Assembly: GCA_021771815.1 (NCBI GenBank)
Contig: JAETOE010000003.1
Span: forward strand, 55,883-119,882
DNA from: Roseburia hominis
Lineage (GTDB): Bacteria; Bacillota; Clostridia; Lachnospirales; Lachnospiraceae
DNA length: 64,000 nucleotides
Reading direction: 5' to 3'
This document shows, piece by piece, positions 57,924 to 64,000 of the stretch; within the stretch, counting starts at the first letter, position 1, and each line of letters begins with the position of its first letter. The notes beneath the pieces were generated by a model, which searched no databases, was not told the DNA's origin, and worked only from the letters and a program-made list of their open reading frames with translations. The position numbers were made by a program, and so were the translations under genes.

Positions 57924-59114
57924 GTAACGGCAGAATTTGGCACGCCGTTGTATCTGTTCAATCTCGATGTGCTTCGGGAAGATATCGCGGCAATGAAAGC
58001 GGTGCTGCAGAATGAAGTATCACTTTGCTTTGCAATGAAAGCAAATCCGTTCCTTGTAAATGAAATGGCGGATCAGGTCGATCGTATTGAGGTGTGTTCC
58101 CCGGGGGAACTGCGTATCTGTATCGAGCAGGAGATTCCGATGGCTAAGGTAGTGCTTTCGGGAGTGTTAAAGGAAGAGAGCGACATAGAGGAGCTTCTTT
58201 CCGTCAGGGAGCTTCCGCTCTTTACAGCGGAGTCAAAGGTACAGTCGGCGATGCTTCGCCGTATGGCGGAAACCGGAAAACGTGAAATAGAGGTTCTCCT
58301 CCGGCTCACGAGCGGCGATCAGTTCGGAATGGATGAGGCGCAGCTTCTTGAAACAGCAGAGGAACTTTCGGACAGCGCGTTTGTTGCGGTGCGCGGTATT
58401 CACTTTTTCTCTGGAACGCAGAAGCGCAAGAGCGAGCAGATCAGAAAAGAACTGCTGATGCTGGACGGGGTCTGCGCCCGTTTTAAGGAGCGCACGGGAA
58501 ATGCGGTTTCGCATCTGGAATACGGACCGGGATTTGGTATAGAGTACTTTCAGGGAACGAAGACGTGGGGGAGGGCGGAAGCGCTTGGCGCGCTCCGTGA
58601 CGCGTACGAGTGTGCAAAAGCCCTCACGTTTGGCGGTACGGTCACGTTCGAGATGGGGAGATTTCTCACAGCGATGTGCGGAAGTTTTGTGACCCGCGTG
58701 CGCGAGGTGAAGGAGAACGGCGGCACACACTACTGTCTGGTGGATGGCGGAATGCACCACATTCATTATGACGGGCAGGTCATGGCGATGAAGACGCCGT
58801 ACTGTGCGCAGATTCCGGCAAGAGCGGACGAGGAGGAAGTGGATTACTGTATCTGCGGGGCATTGTGTTCGGTAAATGATATCCTGATCCGCAAATATCC
58901 GCTGCGCGGCATCTGTCCCGGCGATCTGCTGGTATTTGAGCGGACGGGGGCGTATTCCATGACGGAGGGAATGTCGCTGTTTTTAAGCCGTGACCTTCCG
59001 GCGGTGGTATGTTACAGTAAGGACGGCGGCTATGAACTGCTGCGGAGACAGACGTCCGGCTATCCGCTCAATATGCGGATGCCAAAGAATAAAGCAGATG
59101 CAGGGAAACTGTAA
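57876..59114 (+). CDS. Fold-III PLP-dependent decarboxylase embedded in the Dlt-like operon
   Basis: 412 residues, Orn/DAP/Arg decarboxylase class 2 family. PLP lysine K55 in LCFAMKANPF; GIHFFSGTQ, YGPGFGIEYF, FEMGRFLTAMCGSFVTRV for PLP-phosphate binding, and the Cys loop YCICGALCSVNDIL. It is distinct from LysA at 27265 and NspC at 20311. ATGA overlap with the adenylating gene and the carrier gene 49 bp downstream tie it to carrier-protein chemistry. Precedent: BtrK decarboxylates glutamyl-carrier in butirosin synthesis, and ligase/decarboxylase/carrier trios occur in exosortase-A clusters. Its substrate is unknown; a free amino acid is the alternative. Confidence 0.85.
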   Translation: MTQEQAEHMTQEQAECVTAEFGTPLYLFNLDVLREDIAAMKAVLQNEVSLCFAMKANPFLVNEMADQVDRIEVCSPGELRICIEQEIPMAKVVLSGVLKEESDIEELLSVRELPLFTAESKVQSAMLRRMAETGKREIEVLLRLTSGDQFGMDEAQLLETAEELSDSAFVAVRGIHFFSGTQKRKSEQIRKELLMLDGVCARFKERTGNAVSHLEYGPGFGIEYFQGTKTWGRAEALGALRDAYECAKALTFGGTVTFEMGRFLTAMCGSFVTRVREVKENGGTHYCLVDGGMHHIHYDGQVMAMKTPYCAQIPARADEEEVDYCICGALCSVNDILIRKYPLRGICPGDLLVFERTGAYSMTEGMSLFLSRDLPAVVCYSKDGGYELLRRQTSGYPLNMRMPKNKADAGKL

Positions 59115-59163
59115 GACAAAATAAAGTTACAATAAAAAAGTTAAAAAGAGGGAGATTAAGATT

Positions 59164-59394
59164 ATGGAAGAATTACTTGAGATTTTAGAGGAAATTAACC
59201 CTGATGTGGATTATGAGACATGCACGACATTGATAGACGATCATATTCTGGACTCGTTCGCAATTCTGTCGCTTGTGTCCGAGCTTGAGGATGCGTTTGA
59301 CGTACAGGTATCGCCGGGCGATATGGTCGCGGAGAATTTCAATTCGGCGGAGGCGATCTGGAAGATGGTACAGAGACTGGAGGAAGAGGGCTGA
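59164..59394 (+). CDS. Acyl/aminoacyl carrier protein, DltC-like
   Basis: 76 residues, acidic four-helix carrier. The phosphopantetheine serine is S31 in HILDSFAILSLVSELED, matching the DS-x-x-x-L pattern; DVQVSPGDMVAENFNSAEAIW is the usual helix 3 region. It would carry an aminoacyl thioester made by the upstream adenylating enzyme and hand it to the membrane acyltransferase. AGAGGGAGATTAAGATT precedes the ATG. The MBOAT gene begins 1 bp after its stop. Confidence 0.92.
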   Translation: MEELLEILEEINPDVDYETCTTLIDDHILDSFAILSLVSELEDAFDVQVSPGDMVAENFNSAEAIWKMVQRLEEEG

Positions 59395-59395
59395 C

Positions 59396-60985
59396 ATGGC
59401 TTATCACACATTATTGTATCTGCTGGTCTTTCTTCCGCTGGTGCTGATTCTCTATCAGTTCGTGCCCGGGAAGTTCCGTCCGGCGGTACTGCTTGCCGCC
59501 GGGTATGTATTCTTTTTTTCGTTCAGCAGGCTGTTGTTTTTCTATCTGATCGGTGCGACGGTGGTCATGTATACGGCGGGACTTTGGATCGACGGAATGC
59601 AGCAGCGCTTTAAGGAGCAGAAAAAGGGGATGGAGCGCGTTGAGGTAAAGGCGCTGAAAAAGCGGGTGACAGCAAGAGAGCGATGGATCGTGGCAGGGGG
59701 CGTCGTGCTGCTTGTCGGAGTGCTTGCGGTAGTCAAATATTATAATTTCTTCGCGCAGAATCTGACGGAACTTTTGCATCTGTTCTCCGTACAGGGAGGG
59801 TTAAAGACAATTACGTTCCTGCAGCCGATCGGGATATCTTTCTATACGCTTCAGGCGGTAAGCTATATAGTGGACGTCTACGAGGGAAAGATACGGGCGG
59901 AGCGCAATTTCGGAAGGGCTGCGCTTTATATGGCGTTTTTTCCGCAGATTATGGAAGGCCCGATCGCGAGATACGAGCAGACGGCTGCCGCGCTCTGGCA
60001 GGGAGCGCCGCTTTCCTACCGGAATCTGTCGATGGGAGCACAGCGCATTCTATGGGGACTGTTTAAGAAAATTGTGATTGCAGACCGCCTCAACGTGGTG
60101 GTGTCTGATATTTTTACGTATTATCAGAACTATGACGGCGCAATTCTGGCGCTTGGTGCGGTCGCATATACGACGCAGCTTTACAACGAGTTTTCCGGTT
60201 GTATGGATATCGTCATCGGAACGGCGGAGATGTTTGGCATTGTATTGCCGGAGAATTTCAGACAGCCGTTTTTGTCAAAGAACGTATCGGAGTTCTGGCG
60301 CAGATGGCATATGACGCTGGGTGCGTGGCTTAAGGATTACATTTTTTACCCGATCTCACTTTCCGGCTGGGTGAAAAAGCTTGGAAACCGCACGAAGGAG
60401 CGGTTCGGAAAACATGGTGCGAAAATTGTAGTTTCAGTCGCGGCGCTTTTTCCGGTGTGGCTGACGAACGGTCTGTGGCACGGACCGCAGTGGAGCTATA
60501 TTTTCTTTGGAATGTACTATTTTGTGCTGATTATGGCAAGTATCGCAGTGGAACCGCTGACAGCCCGTTTTCATGGACGGTATCAGGGGCTGTCCTCACA
60601 TCCGGGGTATCAGGTATTTCAGATCGTCCGCACGACGTTTCTGGTCATTATCGGAGAATTGATTTTCCGCTCGCCCGGTCCGACACAGGCGCTTGCGATG
60701 CTAAAACAGATTTTTACGAATTTCCATATCAGTGCGCTCTTTAGCGCGCCGATGGCGGAGCTTGGACTGGATCTGCAGGATACGGCGCTTATTTTTGTGG
60801 GAGTCGGGATCGTGTTCGTTGTCGGACTGCTCCACGAGAGGGGAATCCATATCAGGGAGCGTGTAGAAAAGCTGCCGACGCCGCTTCGCTGGCTCAGCTA
60901 TTATGCGCTGATTCTGGGGAGTCTGATCTTCGGCGCATACGGGGACGGCTATCTGGAAGTCGACCTGATCTATGCGAATTTTTAG
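59396..60985 (+). CDS. MBOAT-family O-acyltransferase (DltB/AlgI-like)
   Basis: 529 residues with about eleven membrane segments. The catalytic His H362 lies in LTNGLWHGPQW, and FFPQIMEGPIARYEQ, NEFSGCMDIVIGTAEMFGI, FWRRWHMTLGAWLKDYIFYPI are AlgI/DltB landmarks. It should move an acyl or aminoacyl group from the carrier in the cytoplasm to an extracellular polymer. At 529 residues it is nearer AlgI/PatA than the shorter classic DltB. GGAGGAAGAGGGCTGAC covers the carrier stop and is the ribosome binding site, so translation is tightly coupled. Confidence 0.92.
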   Translation: MAYHTLLYLLVFLPLVLILYQFVPGKFRPAVLLAAGYVFFFSFSRLLFFYLIGATVVMYTAGLWIDGMQQRFKEQKKGMERVEVKALKKRVTARERWIVAGGVVLLVGVLAVVKYYNFFAQNLTELLHLFSVQGGLKTITFLQPIGISFYTLQAVSYIVDVYEGKIRAERNFGRAALYMAFFPQIMEGPIARYEQTAAALWQGAPLSYRNLSMGAQRILWGLFKKIVIADRLNVVVSDIFTYYQNYDGAILALGAVAYTTQLYNEFSGCMDIVIGTAEMFGIVLPENFRQPFLSKNVSEFWRRWHMTLGAWLKDYIFYPISLSGWVKKLGNRTKERFGKHGAKIVVSVAALFPVWLTNGLWHGPQWSYIFFGMYYFVLIMASIAVEPLTARFHGRYQGLSSHPGYQVFQIVRTTFLVIIGELIFRSPGPTQALAMLKQIFTNFHISALFSAPMAELGLDLQDTALIFVGVGIVFVVGLLHERGIHIRERVEKLPTPLRWLSYYALILGSLIFGAYGDGYLEVDLIYANF

Positions 60986-61039
60986 CGCGGCAACGAGCCA
61001 GGCAGCCGCATTTTCCTTCGGAAAACAGGGAGGATTGAG

Positions 61040-61999
61040 ATGAAAAGGGAAAGTAAATTAATAAGATGCTTCTTATTTTACGGTATTTTTGCAGGGATAC
61101 TTGCGGTACTTTCCGTACTGTTCTATCCCAAGAGCAATACGATTGAGGCGGGGGTCCCGGAACGCGACATAAAGCTGTCCGGTATTTTTGGCGCGCCGGA
61201 GAATTCTGTGGACGTTGTTTTTCTGGGGGACAGTGTGACTTACACTTCGGTCGCTCCGCTGCAGATGTGGGATGAACAGGGAATTGCCTCCTATGTCTGT
61301 GCGCAGTCCGGGCAGAAAGTGACGGAAGCCTACTATTGGCTCAAGAAGATTTATGAGAAGCAGACACCGGAGATTCTGGTGCTTGAGGCAAATATTCTTT
61401 ATAATTACGAGCGCTTCGAGGAGGAGACAAATGCTGCACTGGAAACGCATCTCGGTTATTATATACCGATTTTTAAGTATCATAACCGCTGGAAGAACCT
61501 GAACGCGGATGACTTTCTTCTGAAGTTTGAGAAGGTGGGAAGGGATTTTGCGCGGGGTTATGTCGAAAAGACCGGAGCACAGGCATATTCCGGCGGTTCC
61601 TATATGAAGCAGGGACGCAAGGTCGATGAAATCGATGAGGTAGCGGAATTTTATCTTGATGGGATCAGAAAGCTCTGTGAGGAAAACGGGACCACACTTG
61701 TGATTGTGAGCGTTCCGTCTCCGCGCAACTGGAATTATGCCCGACATAATGGAGTGGAGGCTTATGCGAAGGAGCAGAACCTTCACTATCTGGACATGAA
61801 CCTGCACACAAAGGAGATGGGAATTGACTGGCGGATTGATACGCTGGACGCCGGAGATCACATGAACGAGGTGGGTGCAGAGAAGGTGACCGGATATCTG
61901 GGTGAATATCTGAAAGAGGAATTTGCGCTTGTAGATCACCGCGCAGACCCTAAATATGAGATATGGAATGAAAATGCGGACGATTTTGAGGAGCAGTGA
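61040..61999 (+). CDS. SGNH-fold membrane-anchored protein, DltD/AlgJ-like role
   Basis: 319 residues. One N-terminal membrane segment at about 8-29, then an extracellular SGNH domain: block I VVFLGDSVTYTS with S65, EANILYN, and a final LDAGDHMNEVGAEKVT. The last block has D270-x3-H274 (or D273-H274) in place of the usual D-x-x-H, so the catalytic geometry may differ. In analogous operons this protein works with the MBOAT to complete acyl transfer outside the cell. CAGGGAGGATTGAG precedes the ATG. The operon appears to end here, although no clear terminator is seen. Confidence 0.82.
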   Translation: MKRESKLIRCFLFYGIFAGILAVLSVLFYPKSNTIEAGVPERDIKLSGIFGAPENSVDVVFLGDSVTYTSVAPLQMWDEQGIASYVCAQSGQKVTEAYYWLKKIYEKQTPEILVLEANILYNYERFEEETNAALETHLGYYIPIFKYHNRWKNLNADDFLLKFEKVGRDFARGYVEKTGAQAYSGGSYMKQGRKVDEIDEVAEFYLDGIRKLCEENGTTLVIVSVPSPRNWNYARHNGVEAYAKEQNLHYLDMNLHTKEMGIDWRIDTLDAGDHMNEVGAEKVTGYLGEYLKEEFALVDHRADPKYEIWNENADDFEEQ

Positions 62000-62029
62000 G
62001 GGCTGATTTTTCAAATCCAAAATTATTTC

Positions 62030-62059
62030 TTAACAAATAAAGGCAATTCATGTTATATT
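62030..62059 (+). promoter_or_regulatory. glnS promoter
   Basis: TTAACA (62030-62035) and TATATT (62054-62059) with an 18-bp spacer. The leader of about 115 nt contains CACC-TTGC-GGGTG near 62067 and the hairpin at 62133-62158, but no T-box sequence. Confidence 0.45.
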
Positions 62060-62132
62060 ATACTTGCACCTTGCGGGTGTATCATGTATGATATTCCATG
62101 AGTTGCTTTCTTTATTTACCGGGAAGCAGGAG

Positions 62133-62158
62133 AATGCGGCAGCCGTTTTGTCCGCATT
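62133..62158 (+). promoter_or_regulatory. Hairpin just upstream of the glnS ribosome binding site
   Basis: AATGCGG (62133-62139) pairs with CCGCATT (62152-62158), a 7-bp stem ending six bases before GAGGAGG (62165-62171). It may influence translation or be a leader transcription signal. Confidence 0.4.
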
Positions 62159-62182
62159 GTGATTGAGGAGGACACGGGCATT

Positions 62183-63871
62183 ATGGAAAATGAGAATGTC
62201 TCAAAGAATTTTATTGAACAGATCATTGACAAGGACATAGAGGAGGGGCATTGTAAAGTCGTTCACACCAGATTCCCACCGGAACCGAATGGTTATCTGC
62301 ACATTGGACATGCGAAGTCGATTCTTTTGAATTACGGGCTGGCACAGAAGTATGGTGGAAAGTTCAATCTCAGATTCGACGATACGAACCCGACGAAGGA
62401 GAAGACGGAATTCGTCGAAGCCATTACCGAGGATATCAAGTGGCTCGGAGCAGACTGGGAGGACAGGCTCTTTTTTGCATCGGACTATTTCGACCAGATG
62501 TATGAGGGAGCGGTAAAACTGATACAAAAAGGCAAGGCGTACGTGTCCGATCTCTCTGCGGATGAGATCAGGGAGTACCGCGGAACACTGACCGAGCCGG
62601 GAAAAGAAGATCCTTACAGCACGCGGAGCGTCACGGAGAATTTAAAGCTTTTTGAAGAGATGAGGGAAGGAAAATATGCGGACGGTGAGAAGGTGCTTCG
62701 CGCCAGAATCGACATGTCGTCCTCCAACATCAATATGAGAGATCCGGTCATCTACCGCGTGGCGCATATGGCGCATCACAGAACCGGAGATAAATGGTGC
62801 ATTTACCCGATGTACGATTACGCGCACCCGATCGAGGATGCGATCGAGGGCATTACGCATTCGATCTGTACGCTGGAGTTTGAGGATCACAGACCGCTCT
62901 ACGACTGGGTGATCGCCGAGGTCGGTGCGGATATGCGCCCGGATAAGGAGGATATGGCTCCGAGACAGATTGAGTTTGCAAAGCTTTATCTCACGAACGT
63001 AGTAACAGGGAAACGTTATATCAAGCGTCTGGTCGAGGAGGGCATCGTGGACGGCTGGGATGACCCGCGTCTGGTGTCGATCGCGGCGCTTCGGAGAAGG
63101 GGATTTACGCCGGAGTCGCTCAAGCTGTTTGTGGATCTGTGCGGTATTTCCAAGGCGAACAGTTCCGTGGATTATGCGATGTTGGAGTATTGCATCCGTG
63201 AGGATCTCAAGATGAAGAAGCCGCGTATGATGGCAGTGCTCGATCCGGTGAAGGTCGTCATTGACAATTACCCCGAGGGGCAGACGGAGTATCTTCCGGT
63301 CGTCAACAACCTTGAGAATGAGGCGCTCGGCTCGCGTGAGGTTTCGTTTTCCAGAGAGCTTTACATCGAGAGAGAAGATTTTATGGAGGAGCCGCCGAAG
63401 AAGTATTTCCGTATGTTCCCGGGCAATGAAGTGCGCCTGATGAATGCATATTTTGTGACCTGCAACAGCTTTGAGAAGGATGAAAACGGCAGGGTGACGG
63501 TCATTCATTGTACCTACGATCCGGCGTCGAAGGGCGGCAACAGTCCGGATGGCAGAAAGGTAAAGGGTACGATTCACTGGGTGGACGCGGCTCATGCGGT
63601 GAATGCGACCGTGCGGCTGTATGAGAATATCGTGGATGAGGAGAAAGGCGTGTACAACGAGGATGGCAGCCTGAATCTGAACCCGAATTCCCTTACGGTA
63701 TTGGAAAACTGCATGGTGGAGGAGAAGCTTGCGGGTGCGAAGGCGTACGACAGCTTCCAGTTTGTGAGACAGGGCTTCTTTAACGTGGACGTAAAGGATT
63801 CTTCGCCGGAGCATCTGGTGTTTAACCGGATTGTGTCGCTGAAGAGTTCATTTAAACTGCCGACAGCATAA
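62183..63871 (+). CDS. glnS: Glutaminyl-tRNA synthetase
   Basis: 562 residues, class I synthetase. [18 protein letters not shown] contains [50 protein letters not shown] and the KMSKS-region variant follow, with two beta-barrel anticodon domains ([19 protein letters not shown]). GlnRS is not universal in clostridia, many of which use the GatCAB route, so its presence is informative. The ATG at 62183 follows GAGGAGG by 11 bases; the upstream GTG 62159 would hold that site inside the gene. Confidence 0.96.
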   Translation: MENENVSKNFIEQIIDKDIEEGHCKVVHTRFPPEPNGYLHIGHAKSILLNYGLAQKYGGKFNLRFDDTNPTKEKTEFVEAITEDIKWLGADWEDRLFFASDYFDQMYEGAVKLIQKGKAYVSDLSADEIREYRGTLTEPGKEDPYSTRSVTENLKLFEEMREGKYADGEKVLRARIDMSSSNINMRDPVIYRVAHMAHHRTGDKWCIYPMYDYAHPIEDAIEGITHSICTLEFEDHRPLYDWVIAEVGADMRPDKEDMAPRQIEFAKLYLTNVVTGKRYIKRLVEEGIVDGWDDPRLVSIAALRRRGFTPESLKLFVDLCGISKANSSVDYAMLEYCIREDLKMKKPRMMAVLDPVKVVIDNYPEGQTEYLPVVNNLENEALGSREVSFSRELYIEREDFMEEPPKKYFRMFPGNEVRLMNAYFVTCNSFEKDENGRVTVIHCTYDPASKGGNSPDGRKVKGTIHWVDAAHAVNATVRLYENIVDEEKGVYNEDGSLNLNPNSLTVLENCMVEEKLAGAKAYDSFQFVRQGFFNVDVKDSSPEHLVFNRIVSLKSSFKLPTA

Positions 63872-63900
63872 GCTGTTTATACATGATAGTGTCAAATGAT

Positions 63901-64000
63901 CTATGAAAAACTGGGCAAAGAAAAAAGGCTCAGATGAACCTTGAAAATTGCAGATATTTTAGTCTGAGGTAAGTTATCGCCACCCTTGACAGCACGAAAA
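63901..64000 (-). CDS. Open frame running in from the right edge (C-terminal end of an unidentified gene)
   Basis: On the minus strand a frame is open from the window edge to a TAG at 63901-63903, giving 32 codons (FRAVKGGDNLPQTKISAIF and onward). The sequence is not recognised with certainty and could be the end of a transposase-like or other gene, or chance. CTCAGA (63929-63934) and TCTGAG (63963-63968) within it form a dyad. Confidence 0.25.
   Translation of the reverse strand, partial: FRAVKGGDNLPQTKISAIFKVHLSLFSLPSFS

Noticed and set aside
57876..59114. Calling this gene a second lysA
   Set aside because: It belongs to the same fold but is translationally coupled to an adenylating enzyme and carrier protein, and a good lysA exists at 27265.
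62060..62182. T-box leader for glnS
   Set aside because: About 115 nt, no TGGxACCGCG-like sequence seen; only small hairpins.
62642..63814. 390-codon minus-strand frame opposite glnS
   Set aside because: Antisense shadow of a conserved synthetase; His/Arg/Leu-rich with no motif.
1..64000. tRNA or rRNA genes
   Set aside because: No cloverleaf with a GTTCGA-type T loop or rRNA-like sequence was noticed in any gap.

Overview
The window looks like a chromosomal segment of a medium-GC Bacillota, most likely a Lachnospiraceae-type clostridium. Evidence: strong AGGAGG ribosome binding sites, TTG and GTG starts, a lysine riboswitch ahead of dapA, the ireB-ruvX-DUF1292 block, RNase J, class III fructose bisphosphatase, a YtvI-like protein and the aspartate-semialdehyde route to spermidine. 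I saw no rRNA, tRNA, CRISPR array, intact insertion sequence or prophage. Family assignments are recognition from sequence and memory; no search was run.

Layout. 1-566: 3' end of an SGNH-type protein. 617-2051: heavy-metal permease and Fur-family regulator behind a strong promoter with a dyad operator. 2104-6152: M23 peptidase, typA (minus strand) and an SSB-like protein divergent from typA. 6236-8366: lysine riboswitch, dapA, dapB. 8439-11240: fbp and nfo. 11348-15924: solute-binding lipoprotein paired with a membrane GGDEF-EAL protein. 15976-23946: structured RNA, then a polyamine operon (speA, speE, carboxynorspermidine synthase, nspC, aguA, aguB). 23953-31583: MarR regulator, lytic transglycosylase, azlCD, lysA, VanZ-like protein, Rpn-type nuclease and an unrecognised putative nuclease. 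31585-36207: prmA, rsmE, cysteine desulfurase, thiI. 36316-43033: HPr-like protein without the phosphorylatable histidine, mtaB, ireB, ruvX, DUF1292, RNase J, short MltG-like protein, trmR, U32 tRNA hydroxylation protein. 43048-46615: lactonase, YtvI-like protein, trpS. 46749-55330: two-component system divergent from a gene set with a binding lipoprotein, two ABC permeases, an HlyD-like adaptor and a MacB-type periplasmic domain, but no ATPase. 55420-56166: DUF6033-like protein. 56293-61999: Dlt-like surface modification operon with an embedded PLP decarboxylase. 62030-63871: glnS. An open frame leaves the right edge on the minus strand.

How genes work together. dapA, dapB, lysA and the spermidine route all connect to aspartate semialdehyde or diaminopimelate, and only dapA/dapB sit behind the lysine riboswitch seen here. 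The polyamine operon encodes a full path from arginine through agmatine, N-carbamoylputrescine and putrescine to spermidine, plus a SpeE homologue whose usual partner SpeD is not nearby. trmR and the U32 gene would together make 5-methoxyuridine in tRNA; the desulfurase and ThiI would make 4-thiouridine and perhaps thiazole sulfur.

The most interesting item is the 56353-61999 operon: adenylating enzyme, fold-III PLP decarboxylase, carrier protein, MBOAT and SGNH protein. By analogy to BtrJ/BtrI/BtrK of butirosin biosynthesis it could decarboxylate a carrier-bound amino acid and place an omega-amino acyl group on a surface polymer, rather than D-alanine as in Dlt. Second is the roughly 260-nt structured RNA with its own promoter ahead of the polyamine operon. 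A third theme is short tandem repeats containing dyads placed just after stop codons at several unrelated loci.
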